This document shows, in pieces, positions 40,705 to 50,673 of a stretch of 64,000 nucleotides of DNA. Origin of the DNA: Paenibacillus assamensis DSM 18201 (GTDB taxonomy: Bacteria; Bacillota; Bacilli; Paenibacillales; Paenibacillaceae); NCBI RefSeq assembly GCF_000422445.1, contig NZ_KE383838.1, positions 292,184 through 356,183 on the forward strand, given 5' to 3'. The notes beneath the pieces are model-generated. The model had not been told where the DNA came from. It did not search any database and was given only the letters and a program-made list of their open reading frames with translations. Made by a program: the position numbers and the translations under genes. Each line of letters begins with the position of its first letter. Within the stretch, counting starts at the first letter, position 1.

Positions 40705-42105
40705 ATGTCAGTGGTTCAAAGTGACTGGGTTAAACTGACTCGAAACGAGTTCGTTAATGTAAATGATTTGACAGTCGAAGCTATTTTAGGCGGTCAAATG
40801 ACAATCATGTATATCCACCATCTATTGAATAAAAATGAATATCATCAAGTGATTACTGCATTTACACAAGATAGTGATTCTAATATAGCACTGAATCGGC
40901 TCATGTCCGTATGGAATCCCCTGCAAGGTCATAACGAACAAGATATGCTCGCGAAAATTTCAGAGCATATCGTTAATGGTGATATTGTCGGCGTTTACAA
41001 CAATCAAGTGGGAATGATTAATTCCGGTGCTGCCAGCTTCCGGTCCATTCAAAGCTCTGCCAAGGAGAATGTAATTACAGGCCCTCATGATGCTTTTGTG
41101 GAAAGTGCTGAAATTAACGCCTCTCTCATTCGCCGTCGAATTCGCACACCCAAATTAAAAGGAATTAAATATAACATCGGCAAAGATTTTCCCTTTTACG
41201 CCTATCTCTTTTATGTCGAAGGAGTGGCTGAAGAAGACGTTATTAGCGAAGCTTGCACGCGAATGCAAAACTTGCATATGAGAGAAGTATTGGACGGTAA
41301 CGAAGTAGCTAAACAGATGGATGATACGCCATTTGCCGTGTTTCCACAATGGATTGGAACGGAGAGACCTGATAGTGTTACCCAATATTTATTAAACGGA
41401 AAAGTAGCTATCATAACAGACAATAGTCCGACGGTTGTTGTAGCACCTGTCAATTTTTTAGATTTTTTCGCCGTGATTGGTGATAACTACGAGCGCTGGC
41501 ATTTCAGTAGATTTATCCGCTTCCTTCGTTTATTTGCATTCACGTTAACCTTAATGACGAGTGCTTTCTATGTTGCGGTTACTACGTATCATTATCAATT
41601 CATCCCACCAACTCTGTTGGAAACGATGATTACTTCCCGTTTGCGCGTACCATTCGAACCAATGATGGAGGCCTTACTTATGGAGGGTGTTATCGAAATT
41701 TTACGAGAAGCGGGTGCGCGGCTGCCCACAAAAATCGCTCAAACGATAGGTATCGTAGGTGGTTTGGTTATTGGACAAGCAATCGTTCAAGCTGGCTTGA
41801 CTGGTAACGTTCTTATTGTGGCCGTTGCCAGCAGTGCATTAGCTTCTTTTATTATACCTAACTATACGCTGGAAACGTCCATGCGTGCACTGCGCTTCAT
41901 TAATATTGTTCTCGCAGGACTGATGGGGTATTTCGGTATCGTTATATTTATCTCCTTGATTATAACGAGATTATGCCATTTGCGTTCCTTGAACAAAGAG
42001 TATATTGACCTATCCTATTTTGCTGATTTTTTCTTCTGGAGCAAAGAAAAGCGTCCTAGGTCTGTTGTGCAAAAAAGTTATTTTCGTCGAGGAGGTCGAT
42101 CGTAA
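40705..42105 (+). CDS. gerAA: Spore germination receptor subunit A (GerA family)
   Basis: GerA-type receptors sit in the inner spore membrane and respond to nutrients. This 466-residue subunit has the N-terminal soluble domain (residues about 1-240, with SDSNIALNRLMSVWNPLQ) and a C-terminal membrane domain with YHYQFIPPTLLETMITSRLRVPFEPMMEALLMEGVIEILREAGARLPTKIAQTIGIVGGLVIGQAIVQAG, the most conserved block of the family. GGAGGAGG precedes the ATG at 40705. A CATGCTA at 40661-40667 could be a forespore sigma-G -10 element, but the -35 is weak. It is the first gene of gerAA-AB-AC. Confidence 0.95.
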   Translation: MSVVQSDWVKLTRNEFVNVNDLTVEAILGGQMTIMYIHHLLNKNEYHQVITAFTQDSDSNIALNRLMSVWNPLQGHNEQDMLAKISEHIVNGDIVGVYNNQVGMINSGAASFRSIQSSAKENVITGPHDAFVESAEINASLIRRRIRTPKLKGIKYNIGKDFPFYAYLFYVEGVAEEDVISEACTRMQNLHMREVLDGNEVAKQMDDTPFAVFPQWIGTERPDSVTQYLLNGKVAIITDNSPTVVVAPVNFLDFFAVIGDNYERWHFSRFIRFLRLFAFTLTLMTSAFYVAVTTYHYQFIPPTLLETMITSRLRVPFEPMMEALLMEGVIEILREAGARLPTKIAQTIGIVGGLVIGQAIVQAGLTGNVLIVAVASSALASFIIPNYTLETSMRALRFINIVLAGLMGYFGIVIFISLIITRLCHLRSLNKEYIDLSYFADFFFWSKEKRPRSVVQKSYFRRGGRS

Positions 42106-43274
42106 TGAACCCACCTATCAAAGGCTACGCGTTTGCTATTTTGTTGTTCATGATCGTAAGAGGGATTATTTTCTTTCAACTGCCTTCTCTTGTCACTAAA
42201 GAATTTGGAACAAACAGTTGGGTGATGCTTTATGTATATACAGCAGTTGTTATTGGCCACATGTATTTGATCTATAAAGGGAGCAAGAAGCATAAAAATG
42301 CTTCTATTTGGACGATTATTCATACTCATTTCCCCAAGCCGATTGCTACCATATTAATCGTTATACCCAGCCTTTTATTTTGGGTGGTCTCTTTCAATTT
42401 AGCGAATGCTTATGCTCGCGTTCTTCAGTTCACAAGCGATCCGAGCGTAAACATACGCTCCATTTCGATCATTATATTGGTAGTTGTCTTATTTACAGCA
42501 GCACATGGCCTGTATACAATCACAAAAACATCGGTGCTTTACTACTTGTTTTCGTTTTGGATTGTATTTTTTGAGCTGCTGCAATTTAAAGACATTGAGT
42601 TTGTACGGTACACACCCTTTTTTCTCAAAAATGGGCATTTGACCTTTAATGGTATACTCGACATACTCGGCGCCTTTCTTGCTTATGAGACGATCATGTT
42701 TATGGCGCCTTATTTAGAAAAAAATACAAAATGGATAACCTATGCCGCTCTTTCCGCTTTAGTTATAGGGACCTACTACAGCATGTACTGCTTCCTAGCG
42801 CAAGGACTACTGCCCGTTGAACAAATTGAAGATGTACGATTTGTCGTCCTGAGATTGTATGGGGCCACTCAGATCAATGCGCTCGAATATATTACAGACT
42901 TGCTGTTCATCACATTCATCTTCTCAGCCATCCTTTCCGCTTCCGTCTATACTTGGAGTGGACTGGAAGGATTGAAAACGCTGCAAACAAAAGACCGTCA
43001 TAAAGAAAATTTGCTCATCGCAGGCATAATCATGATTGCTTTGTGCTATGTTCCATTCAACTTTGATGAGTCTAAATTGCTCTTTAGTATAAGCAATACC
43101 ATACTTGTATGCTTCATCGTTATATTTACGCTGCTGTATTTTATTTTGCCCTACAAAGAGAATAAGGCCAGTTCGGATACAGCGAATTGTGACAGTACCT
43201 CTAATCAATCAGGGGCAGCCCCTGCACCAGCTTCATCTTCTTCATCGTCATCAGAAGGAGTCACTCAACTATGA
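42105..43274 (+). CDS. gerAB: Spore germination receptor subunit B (GerB family)
   Basis: The 389-residue protein is an APC-superfamily-like integral membrane subunit with about ten helices (for instance YAFAILLFMIVRGIIFFQLP and ILIVIPSLLFWVVSFNLANAYARV). In the receptor it is thought to bind the germinant. The ATG overlaps the gerAA stop in a TAATG junction. The serine-rich tail (ASSSSSSSEG) is unusual but lies outside the membrane part. Confidence 0.93.
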   Translation: MNPPIKGYAFAILLFMIVRGIIFFQLPSLVTKEFGTNSWVMLYVYTAVVIGHMYLIYKGSKKHKNASIWTIIHTHFPKPIATILIVIPSLLFWVVSFNLANAYARVLQFTSDPSVNIRSISIIILVVVLFTAAHGLYTITKTSVLYYLFSFWIVFFELLQFKDIEFVRYTPFFLKNGHLTFNGILDILGAFLAYETIMFMAPYLEKNTKWITYAALSALVIGTYYSMYCFLAQGLLPVEQIEDVRFVVLRLYGATQINALEYITDLLFITFIFSAILSASVYTWSGLEGLKTLQTKDRHKENLLIAGIIMIALCYVPFNFDESKLLFSISNTILVCFIVIFTLLYFILPYKENKASSDTANCDSTSNQSGAAPAPASSSSSSSEGVTQL

Positions 43275-44371
43275 ATCAAAATCGACTATACTTTCGATTT
43301 CTGCTGACGTTTGTTGTTGTCATAATATGCACTTCTCTGCTGCTTACTAGCTGTCAAACGAAGCGCATTATTAATATGAATGGTTTTATTCAAACGGTTA
43401 CTATTGATAAGTCAGATAAACCAAATGAATATTTTTTTGGCATCACTTTCGCTGAACTGAAGCCAGACGGAAACACTAAGGCTGTCTATATGGCTTACAG
43501 AGCCAGCAACTTTGAAGAGGCTTATGATCATTTTCTCATGCAAACACGCTTCACGTTAGTCGTTGGGCAAGTACGCAACATCATTGTCGGCAAAGCATTA
43601 GCAGAGGAAGGACTCGTGATCCCAGCGATCAACAATCTGCTACTGCAGCCTAAGTTCCCTATTACGACCAGACTGATGGTCTATGAAGGAGAAGCAAGAG
43701 ACTTTTTAAAATTAGGAGAAGATGTCACTGATTTCAACTTGTATCGACTGTTAATTAAACTTCAAGGATTTTACAAAGTTTCCATTTCTACAATATTTAA
43801 TTTTGTACGCGATTATATTGAGAACGGTGCTGATCCCTACAGCTTTATCGTCAAAATTAAAAGCAAAAGCGCCTCTTTGTCTGGCTCTGCTGTATTTAAC
43901 AAACAAGGAAAATGGGTAGGTACACTGAGTGAGCAAGAAACGATCTGCATGCTTATGATGCGTAGTCCTAAGTTTAATACGTTTATACATCTCGATAAGG
44001 AGGAGGGAAACGCACCGATCCCGATCACGATGCAAAATGCAGTGTCAAAACGTACGATTACGGTGCTTGAAACGAAACCAGTTCCAAAAATAATAATCAC
44101 GTTGCATGTGAAGGGAACACTTGATACGACACTCAGTGAACTTACTTCTGACCAGCAAGTACAAGAATCACATGTCGAGCAGGCCATGGAGAAACAGATA
44201 ACAAAAACGATTCGCAAGCTGCAAGATTTTCAATCAGATCCCGTTGGATTTGGCATGTTTGTGCGCAATAAGATGGCTTTCGAGGAATGGGACGACGCAA
44301 AGTGGCCTGAAATGTTTAAGCAGGCTGAAATTCAATGCAAAGTGAAGTTTAATTTAGAAAATAAGATATAA
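43271..44371 (+). CDS. gerAC: Spore germination receptor subunit C (GerC lipoprotein)
   Basis: The 366-residue lipoprotein has a signal with lipobox LLLTSC (Cys at about 28) and the Ger(x)C fold: KRIINMNGFIQTVTIDKSD, then NIIVGKALAEEGLVIPAINNLLLQPKFP, and the C-terminal domain with IRKLQDFQSDPVGFGMFVRNK. It overlaps gerAB by 4 bp. The receptor is therefore complete (A, B, C). Confidence 0.95.
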   Translation: MNQNRLYFRFLLTFVVVIICTSLLLTSCQTKRIINMNGFIQTVTIDKSDKPNEYFFGITFAELKPDGNTKAVYMAYRASNFEEAYDHFLMQTRFTLVVGQVRNIIVGKALAEEGLVIPAINNLLLQPKFPITTRLMVYEGEARDFLKLGEDVTDFNLYRLLIKLQGFYKVSISTIFNFVRDYIENGADPYSFIVKIKSKSASLSGSAVFNKQGKWVGTLSEQETICMLMMRSPKFNTFIHLDKEEGNAPIPITMQNAVSKRTITVLETKPVPKIIITLHVKGTLDTTLSELTSDQQVQESHVEQAMEKQITKTIRKLQDFQSDPVGFGMFVRNKMAFEEWDDAKWPEMFKQAEIQCKVKFNLENKI

Positions 44372-44493
44372 CGATGGATTTTTCCAAACTTACTTACGAA
44401 AAGAGTGTTCCTGCATTTTGTTGAGAATGTGGTATACTAGTTCCAGTTGCTGGTATCGGACGGATGGTGGCCTTAGAAAGTGGTGAATCACAC

Positions 44494-45705
44494 ATGCAGC
44501 AATGGAAACTGAATCTAATCATTTTATGGTTCGGAAACTTTCTAGTTATGGCCGGAATGACGATGGTCGTTCCCTTTTTACCCTTGTATTTACAGACTGA
44601 CATTGGCTTGACAGATCCTAACAGCATAGCGCTGTGGGCAGGCATTATCTTCGCAGGTAACTTTGTGACATCCTTTATTGCACAACCGATTTGGGGGAAA
44701 TTTGCTGATAAGTATGGACGCAAAGTGATGCTGCTGCGCTCGGGATTCGGTATGGCGCTCGTTACCGTGCTTATGGGTTTCGCAGCCACACCATTGCATC
44801 TACTGCTCCTTCGTATGCTGAATGGAACCATCTCTGGCTTTAATCCAGCCGCAGTTGCGCTTGTCTCTACGACGACGCCAAAAGAAAGAATGGGATTTGC
44901 GATGGGCACACTCCAATCAGGCGGCGTCGCAGGGACGATTCTAGGACCGCTCATGGGAGGATTGTTGGCTGACACGATCGGCTATCGCCCTATCTTTTAC
45001 ATTACAGGTGCCCTATTGTTCTTCGCTTCGATGATGGCGATGTTCTTTATTAAAGAGTCGTTTGACAAACAAAAAGCGATGGATAAGCCTCAAATCTCTG
45101 TCATGGAGGGCTTTAGGAAGCTTAGCAAGATCCCACAGCTAATGTCATTGTTTGCGGTAACTTTTTTACTGCAATTCGCGATGCTTAGCCCAATGACGCT
45201 GCTTCCGCTGTACGTGCAGAAGCTGCATGGAACAACAGAGAACTTAGCCTTCATGGCTGGCTTCGTAGGTGCCGTTACCGGCTTATCCAACATGATCTGC
45301 TCTCCTCTGCTAGGTAAACTGAGTGATCGAATTGGAGCTAACAAAGTGTTGACCTTTTCACTTATCGGCGCGGCCTGTACCCTTATTCCACAAGCATTTG
45401 TAACGAATGTTTGGCAGCTGGTAGCGATTCGATTCTTGTTCGGCTGCTTTATGGGTGGATTGTTGCCATCTGTAAATGCACTCATTAACCGCTTCACACC
45501 AGAAGGCATGGAAAGTCGAGCGTACAGCTTCAACACGAGTACGTTGGCGTTAGGCAATGCGGTAGGACCGGTAATCGGCGGTCTGTTGGCAGGTACGTTT
45601 GGTATCGAAGGTATTTTCATCATGTCAGGAATACTGCTGCTCGTAAATATGGGATGGGTTCGTTTCTCCCTGTATGGCAAGGCACGTTCTTCACTCCGTC
45701 CGTAA
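44494..45705 (+). CDS. Major facilitator superfamily transporter, multidrug-efflux-like
   Basis: The 403-residue protein has twelve predicted helices and the MFS loop motif GKFADKYGRKVMLLRSGFG between helices 2 and 3, repeated as GKLSDRIGANKVL in the second half. GTILGPLMGGLLAD is the antiporter motif C, which points to drug/proton exchange (DHA1 family). A promoter TGnTATACT precedes it at about 44430. The ATG at 44494 starts the usual N terminus; an earlier ATG adds ten polar residues. The substrate is unknown. Confidence 0.88.
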   Translation: MQQWKLNLIILWFGNFLVMAGMTMVVPFLPLYLQTDIGLTDPNSIALWAGIIFAGNFVTSFIAQPIWGKFADKYGRKVMLLRSGFGMALVTVLMGFAATPLHLLLLRMLNGTISGFNPAAVALVSTTTPKERMGFAMGTLQSGGVAGTILGPLMGGLLADTIGYRPIFYITGALLFFASMMAMFFIKESFDKQKAMDKPQISVMEGFRKLSKIPQLMSLFAVTFLLQFAMLSPMTLLPLYVQKLHGTTENLAFMAGFVGAVTGLSNMICSPLLGKLSDRIGANKVLTFSLIGAACTLIPQAFVTNVWQLVAIRFLFGCFMGGLLPSVNALINRFTPEGMESRAYSFNTSTLALGNAVGPVIGGLLAGTFGIEGIFIMSGILLLVNMGWVRFSLYGKARSSLRP

Positions 45706-45780
45706 TACCAATCAAGAACGTGAAGGCCACAAGTTGGACGTTAGTCATTTGTAAGAACTTTTGTAAGAAATAATGTCGCA

Positions 45781-45828
45781 AAAAAAGGATTGACCGCCGC
45801 ACATTGGTTCAGGGTCAATCCTTTTTTT
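45781..45828. terminator. Strong bidirectional terminator
   Basis: AAAAAAGGATTGACC (45781-45795) and GGTCAATCCTTTTTTT (45813-45828) form a long stem with A and T tracts on both sides, between the convergent MFS and sodium-symporter genes. Confidence 0.92.
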
Positions 45829-45832
45829 CATT

Positions 45833-47185
45833 TTATACAGGCAACAGCCCTAATGCGTTAAGAAATACAAGTAGAACGACGATTGGAATGACGTAACGAA
45901 TAAGCAGCATATAAACCGCCAACCCTTTACGCCACCATGCTGGCTCGCTCTCCAACTCCGCTAGCAGCTTGTCCTTGGGGAATCGATAACCTACAAATAC
46001 AGCGATTAAAAGAACACCGATCGGCATCAGCACATTCGATACCGTAAAGTCTGCTAGATCGAAGATCGACTTACCAAACCATTGTATATCCGCCCAAGGC
46101 CCAAATGATAAGGCAGACGGGATACCAACCACAAATATAATAGCGCCGAACAACCAACTCAGGCGTTTGCGCGAGCGAGCAGGCTGCTCAGGCTTCGAAT
46201 AAGCTGCAACAAGAATCTCCAGCATCGAGAATGCAGAAGTAAAGGTCGCAAACAAAAATAATGCCAAAAACAGAGCTATAAATAGACTGCCACCGTACAT
46301 TTGTTCAAATACAGCTGGAAGTGTAATAAACAATAATCCTGGCCCTTCACTTGGCGTCATGCCCAAAGCGAATAACGCTGGGAAGATCGCCAATCCTGCC
46401 ATAAAGGAAGTTAACACATTCAATCCTACTACCGAGACCGCCGAACGTGTCAGCGACTCTTTCTTGCTCAAGTAGGAGCTGTAGGTCACCATAACCGATA
46501 CACCTACACTAAGGCAAAAAAAGGATTGCCCGAGCGCGTTCAGAATCGTTTTCGCATCAATCTGTGCAAAGTTCGGTGTTAGAAAGTAACGAATCCCTTC
46601 TTCCATGCCCGGAAGGGTCAACGAACGAAGGATCAATACGACAAATAAAATAAACAAGCCCGGCATCAGGATACGACTGGAACGTTCAATTCCCTTTTTC
46701 ACTCCTTGCCCTACGACAACAATCGTAATGAGCATAAAGCTGAGTTGTGCAAGCAAGACCATTTTCCAATCAGCTACCGTCGTCTGAAACATCGCTTCAT
46801 AAGGTACAACGTTATGCAGCAAGCCACCGCTTATACTTTTAATAAAGTAAATAACGATCCATCCACCGATAACGCTGTAGTAAGAGAGAAGCAAGAAACA
46901 AGTTCCCATACCGAGGTAACCGATCCAATGCCACTTCGTGCGCGGAGCCAGCTTCTTATAAGCAGTTAGTGCCTCTCTGCCCGTACTACGGCCGATAAAG
47001 AATTCCCCCATAAGCAGCGGAAATCCAATTAACAGCGTAAATACGATAAACATGAGGAAGAAGGCGCCCCCACCGCTTGTAGCTACCGTATTCGGAAACT
47101 TCCAAATAGCGCCCAATCCAATCGCCGATCCTGCTGTTGCTAAAATAAATCCAAGTTTAGACGTCCATTGTTCTTTTTCTACCAT
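45833..47185 (-). CDS. Neurotransmitter:sodium symporter (SNF family), copy 1
   Basis: The 450-residue protein is an LeuT-fold sodium-dependent amino-acid transporter: WTSKLGFILATAGSAIGLGAIWKFPNTVATSGGGAFFLMF forms helix 1 with the unwound sodium and substrate site. About eleven to twelve helices follow. The start at 47185 is set by comparison with its neighbour. It lies 76 bp after the stop of a second, clearly paralogous gene, so a tandem duplication is likely. The amino acid carried is unknown. Confidence 0.92.
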   Translation of the reverse strand: MVEKEQWTSKLGFILATAGSAIGLGAIWKFPNTVATSGGGAFFLMFIVFTLLIGFPLLMGEFFIGRSTGREALTAYKKLAPRTKWHWIGYLGMGTCFLLLSYYSVIGGWIVIYFIKSISGGLLHNVVPYEAMFQTTVADWKMVLLAQLSFMLITIVVVGQGVKKGIERSSRILMPGLFILFVVLILRSLTLPGMEEGIRYFLTPNFAQIDAKTILNALGQSFFCLSVGVSVMVTYSSYLSKKESLTRSAVSVVGLNVLTSFMAGLAIFPALFALGMTPSEGPGLLFITLPAVFEQMYGGSLFIALFLALFLFATFTSAFSMLEILVAAYSKPEQPARSRKRLSWLFGAIIFVVGIPSALSFGPWADIQWFGKSIFDLADFTVSNVLMPIGVLLIAVFVGYRFPKDKLLAELESEPAWWRKGLAVYMLLIRYVIPIVVLLVFLNALGLLPV

Positions 47186-47261
47186 TACCAGACAGCCCCC
47201 TAGTTCCCAAATCAAAGATGTGGACTGGCCTCATCCGTTATCTCGCTCGTGCTTTATGTGC

Positions 47262-48596
47262 TTACAAAATACCATTCACAAAAACGATTAGAACGATAAT
47301 AGGCAGTACGTAGCGAAGCATAAATAAATATGCATGCATGCCCATACGCCATCCTGGCGCAATATAGGCCCATTCCTGCTCAAGACGCTGCTTAGGAAAA
47401 CGGTAGCCTACGAATAAGGAAATTAAAAATACTCCCATTGGCAGCATCACATTTGAAACAGCAAAATCCGCCCAATCAAATATAGGCTTGTCCCCCCAAA
47501 TAAACAAGGGATGCCCGCTAAATGACAGCGCGGAAGGAACGCCTAATAAAAAGATACCAAGCCCGATCCACCAGCTGCCCTTGACTCGCTTATTCGAATC
47601 GCCCTTCGAATAGGCAGCAACGACAATCTCTAATAAAGAGAATGCTGACGTCAACGTTGCGAATAAGAATAGTACCAAGAATATAGCAATAAAAAATTCT
47701 CCATAAAGGAGCTGTTCAAACATCGCTGGCAATGTCATAAATAACAAGCCCGGACCTTCTACTGGCTTCATTCCAAGTGCAAATAGCGCTGGGAAAATAG
47801 CTAGACCTGCCATTAATGATGTCATTACATTCAAGCTAACAACCGATAGGGCAGGCTTGCCGAGCGGTTCATTCTTACCTAAATACGAGCTGTACGTAAC
47901 CATGCATGATGCTCCTACACTTAGACAAAAGAAAGACTGACCCAGCGCATAGAGAATCGCTTCCGAACTAAGACGGCTGAAGTCAGGCTTAAGGAAATAT
48001 TCCAAGCCAGCAGCCATTCCCGGCAGCGTCAGTGAACGGATAATCAAGATGACGAATAAAATAAACAAGCCTGGCATCATAATACGGCTTGCCTTTTCAA
48101 TCCCGCCCTTCACTCCTTTGACGACAACCATCGTCGTAATTAACATGAACAAGCCTTGTGACAAGACCGCAATCCATGGATTCGATACGGTGTCTGTAAA
48201 GAGCTGTCCATAATCAGCACCGGCCGATAACAGTTGACCCGTGAAGCCTCGTATCGTATACAAGACGATCCATCCGCCTACAACGCTATAGAACGACAAC
48301 AAGATACTACATAGGATCATGCCAAGATATCCAACATAGTGCCACTTCGAATTCGGAGCCAACTCTTTATAAGCAGATACGGCCTCTTTACCAGTGCTTC
48401 TTCCGATGACGAACTCCGCTAACAGTAACGGCAGCCCGATCCCAAAAGTAAATAACATAAAAACAAGAAAAAATGCGCCACCACCGCTAGTGGCCACCAC
48501 GTTCGGGAATTTCCATATTGCCCCTAGGCCAATGGCAGAGCCGGCTGTCGCCAGAATAAACCCGAGCTTGGAAGTCCATTGTTCATTCGACTTCAT
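47262..48596 (-). CDS. Neurotransmitter:sodium symporter (SNF family), copy 2
   Basis: The 444-residue protein is similar to copy 1 over its length (EQWTSKLGFILATAGSAIGL is shared; later segments such as IMMPGLFILFV vary slightly), with the same helix-1 motif. GGAGG stands 9 bases before the ATG at 48596; the longer frame to 48719 runs through a terminator and is rejected. A difference at the C terminus (ends IVLIVFVNGIL) versus copy 1 (LLVFLNALGLLPV) suggests divergence, perhaps in substrate. Confidence 0.92.
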   Translation of the reverse strand: MKSNEQWTSKLGFILATAGSAIGLGAIWKFPNVVATSGGGAFFLVFMLFTFGIGLPLLLAEFVIGRSTGKEAVSAYKELAPNSKWHYVGYLGMILCSILLSFYSVVGGWIVLYTIRGFTGQLLSAGADYGQLFTDTVSNPWIAVLSQGLFMLITTMVVVKGVKGGIEKASRIMMPGLFILFVILIIRSLTLPGMAAGLEYFLKPDFSRLSSEAILYALGQSFFCLSVGASCMVTYSSYLGKNEPLGKPALSVVSLNVMTSLMAGLAIFPALFALGMKPVEGPGLLFMTLPAMFEQLLYGEFFIAIFLVLFLFATLTSAFSLLEIVVAAYSKGDSNKRVKGSWWIGLGIFLLGVPSALSFSGHPLFIWGDKPIFDWADFAVSNVMLPMGVFLISLFVGYRFPKQRLEQEWAYIAPGWRMGMHAYLFMLRYVLPIIVLIVFVNGIL

Positions 48597-48670
48597 CGTA
48601 CATTGCCTCCATTTACATATTGCATCATTATAGCACAAGCTTGGCTGGATATTAGAGTGAAAATAATACA

Positions 48671-48714
48671 AAAAGTTGCTTCTGGATATAACACTTCCCA
48701 GAAACAACTTTTCG
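48671..48714. terminator. Terminator of the O-methyltransferase gene
   Basis: AAAAGTTG...TTCTGG pairs with CCAGAA...CAACTTTT around a 10-base loop, with A/T tracts on either side. It lies just after the methyltransferase stop on the minus strand and ahead of the symporter gene. Confidence 0.8.
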
Positions 48715-48737
48715 CTCATTCCTATTGATTGTAAAGT

Positions 48738-49382
48738 CTATTTTACGATTGCAACTGCTAGCCCATCATAAGCAGGCAACATCGCACTTACGAGCCGCTC
48801 ATCATGCGCCATTGCATCAATAAATTTACGCATTGCCTGTACAGAAGGCCCCTGTTTCTCTGGATTCATCGTACGACCTTGAAGCAGCAAGTTATCAACG
48901 GCAATAACTGCTCCAGGACGTGCAAGACGAATCGCATACTCTAAGTAGTTGGCATAGTTTTCTTTATCCGCATCTATAAAGAAGTAGTCAAACCTCGCTT
49001 CTTCTTCCTCTAGCTGCTTAAGGGAGTCAAGTGCCTCGCCGATTCGGTATTCTACTTGCTCTCCATACCCTGCTGCTGTTAAGTTGCCATGCGCAAGCTC
49101 AGCGTATTCAGGGCGCAATTCTAAGGAAGTAAGCTTACCACCAGACGTTAATCCGCGCAAAATACAAAGACCGCTATATCCTCCAAGCGCACCTATTTCC
49201 AAGGCGCGTTCTGCTTTGGAGCTTAGAGCCAACAACGTCAGCAAGCGCCCATATCCTTCAGCCACTGATATCGCAGGCATGTCAGCTTCCGTTATCGATT
49301 GTTTAATACTTGTTAATTGCTTATCTTCCTCGTAATGGCTGTCAAGATAAGTCTCTACTGTTTGCAAATGTTCATTCGTCAT
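48738..49382 (-). CDS. SAM-dependent O-methyltransferase (caffeoyl-CoA OMT type, YrrM-like)
   Basis: The 214-residue protein has the class I SAM fold of the methyltransf_3 family: ALEIGALGGYSGLCILRGL (motif I), LTSLELRPEYAELAHGNL, then FDYFFIDADKENYANYLEYAIRL with the metal-binding Asp-Ala-Asp-Lys and GAVIAVDNLLLQGR. In B. subtilis the relative YrrM (TrmR) modifies tRNA wobble uridine to its methoxy form. Whether this copy does the same is an inference. GGAGG precedes the start. Confidence 0.88.
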   Translation of the reverse strand: MTNEHLQTVETYLDSHYEEDKQLTSIKQSITEADMPAISVAEGYGRLLTLLALSSKAERALEIGALGGYSGLCILRGLTSGGKLTSLELRPEYAELAHGNLTAAGYGEQVEYRIGEALDSLKQLEEEEARFDYFFIDADKENYANYLEYAIRLARPGAVIAVDNLLLQGRTMNPEKQGPSVQAMRKFIDAMAHDERLVSAMLPAYDGLAVAIVK

Positions 49383-49466
49383 CCTTTTTCACAACCTCCT
49401 TTAATTATGATATGATGGAACCCGTATGAACACAAGTTAGACAAGCAGATCGGAGTGAAATAACAG

Positions 49467-50627
49467 ATGGAGCGACCTTGGTCGTTAATCGCAACCTGCC
49501 CTATGGGACTTGAAGCGATTGTTGCGAGAGAACTGAAAGATTTAGGTTATGATGATGTAAAAGTAGAAAATGGTAAAATCCATTTCACAGGCGGACCTCT
49601 AGACGTATGCCGTACCAACCTATGGCTTCGTACAGCTGATCGCGTCCTCATTAATATGGGACAATTCCCTGCTCGTACGTTCGAAGAGCTATTCCAAGGA
49701 ACCAAATCCATTCCTTGGCACAAGTGGATTCCCGCTGACGGTGAATTCCCAGTAGAAGGCCGTTCCCACAAATCACAGCTGTCTAGTGTCCCTGCCTGCC
49801 AAGGTATCGTGAAAAAAGCTGTCGTGGAACAAATGAAGGAAAACTACCATATCGATTGGTTCAAAGAAACAGGCGCGTACTTCCGTATTGAAGTATCCCT
49901 GCTAAATGATATTGCGACCATTACGCTTGATACAACTGGACCGAGCTTACATAAGCGCGGCTATCGCAAGCTGATTGGTAAAGCTCCATTAAAAGAAACA
50001 ATGGCCGCAGCACTCATTTTGCTAAGCCGTTGGAATCCATCTCGTCCGCTCGTAGATCCTTGCTGTGGTACAGGCACGCTTCTTATTGAAGCAGCTATGA
50101 TTGGATGGAATGTTGCTCCAGGCCTGCGCCGTTCCTTCCCTTCCGAGCATTGGCCGCTTATTTCCAAAGACGACTGGGAAGATGCACGTGACGAAGCATT
50201 CGATGCCGTTAATGATGATATTGAGCTGCAATTGTATGGCTCTGATATTGATCCAGAAGCTATCGAATTGGCACGCGCAGCAGCTAAGAGTGCTGGTTTT
50301 GGCAAAGAAATCGAATTCAAAGTCGGTGCGCTTAATAAAGTGAAGCCTGAAGGTGAGTACGGAATCATCTTAACCAACCCGCCATACGGTGAACGTCTAA
50401 GTGAACAAGCTGAAGTAGAAAAATTGATTCGTCAGCTAGGCTTCATTATGAAATCGCTGCCTACCTGGTCGATGTTCAGCATTAGCCCAAGCAAGCAGTT
50501 CGAACATTATATTGGACGTCCAGCAGACAAGCGCAGAAAGCTGTTCAACGGTAATATAGAATGTCAATTTTATCAATATTTCGGTCCGTTGCCTCCTCGT
50601 CAAGACAAAAACACAACGACGAACTAA
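49467..50627 (+). CDS. THUMP-domain class I RNA methyltransferase (RlmL/YpsC-like)
   Basis: The 386-residue protein has an N-terminal ferredoxin-like and THUMP domain (residues about 1-160, WSLIATCPMGLEAIVARELKDLGY) and a methyltransferase domain with PLVDPCCGTGTLLIEAAMI (motif I) and the N-6 adenine/guanine-type motif IILTNPPYGERL. It matches the family that methylates 23S rRNA guanosines (RlmL N-terminal half, YpsC in Bacillus). It stands divergent from the O-methyltransferase gene. The exact site is not known. Confidence 0.92.
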   Translation: MERPWSLIATCPMGLEAIVARELKDLGYDDVKVENGKIHFTGGPLDVCRTNLWLRTADRVLINMGQFPARTFEELFQGTKSIPWHKWIPADGEFPVEGRSHKSQLSSVPACQGIVKKAVVEQMKENYHIDWFKETGAYFRIEVSLLNDIATITLDTTGPSLHKRGYRKLIGKAPLKETMAAALILLSRWNPSRPLVDPCCGTGTLLIEAAMIGWNVAPGLRRSFPSEHWPLISKDDWEDARDEAFDAVNDDIELQLYGSDIDPEAIELARAAAKSAGFGKEIEFKVGALNKVKPEGEYGIILTNPPYGERLSEQAEVEKLIRQLGFIMKSLPTWSMFSISPSKQFEHYIGRPADKRRKLFNGNIECQFYQYFGPLPPRQDKNTTTN

Positions 50628-50673
50628 TCAATAGAGACAGAGACATGACTAGAAACGGATGTGAGTTGCTCAT

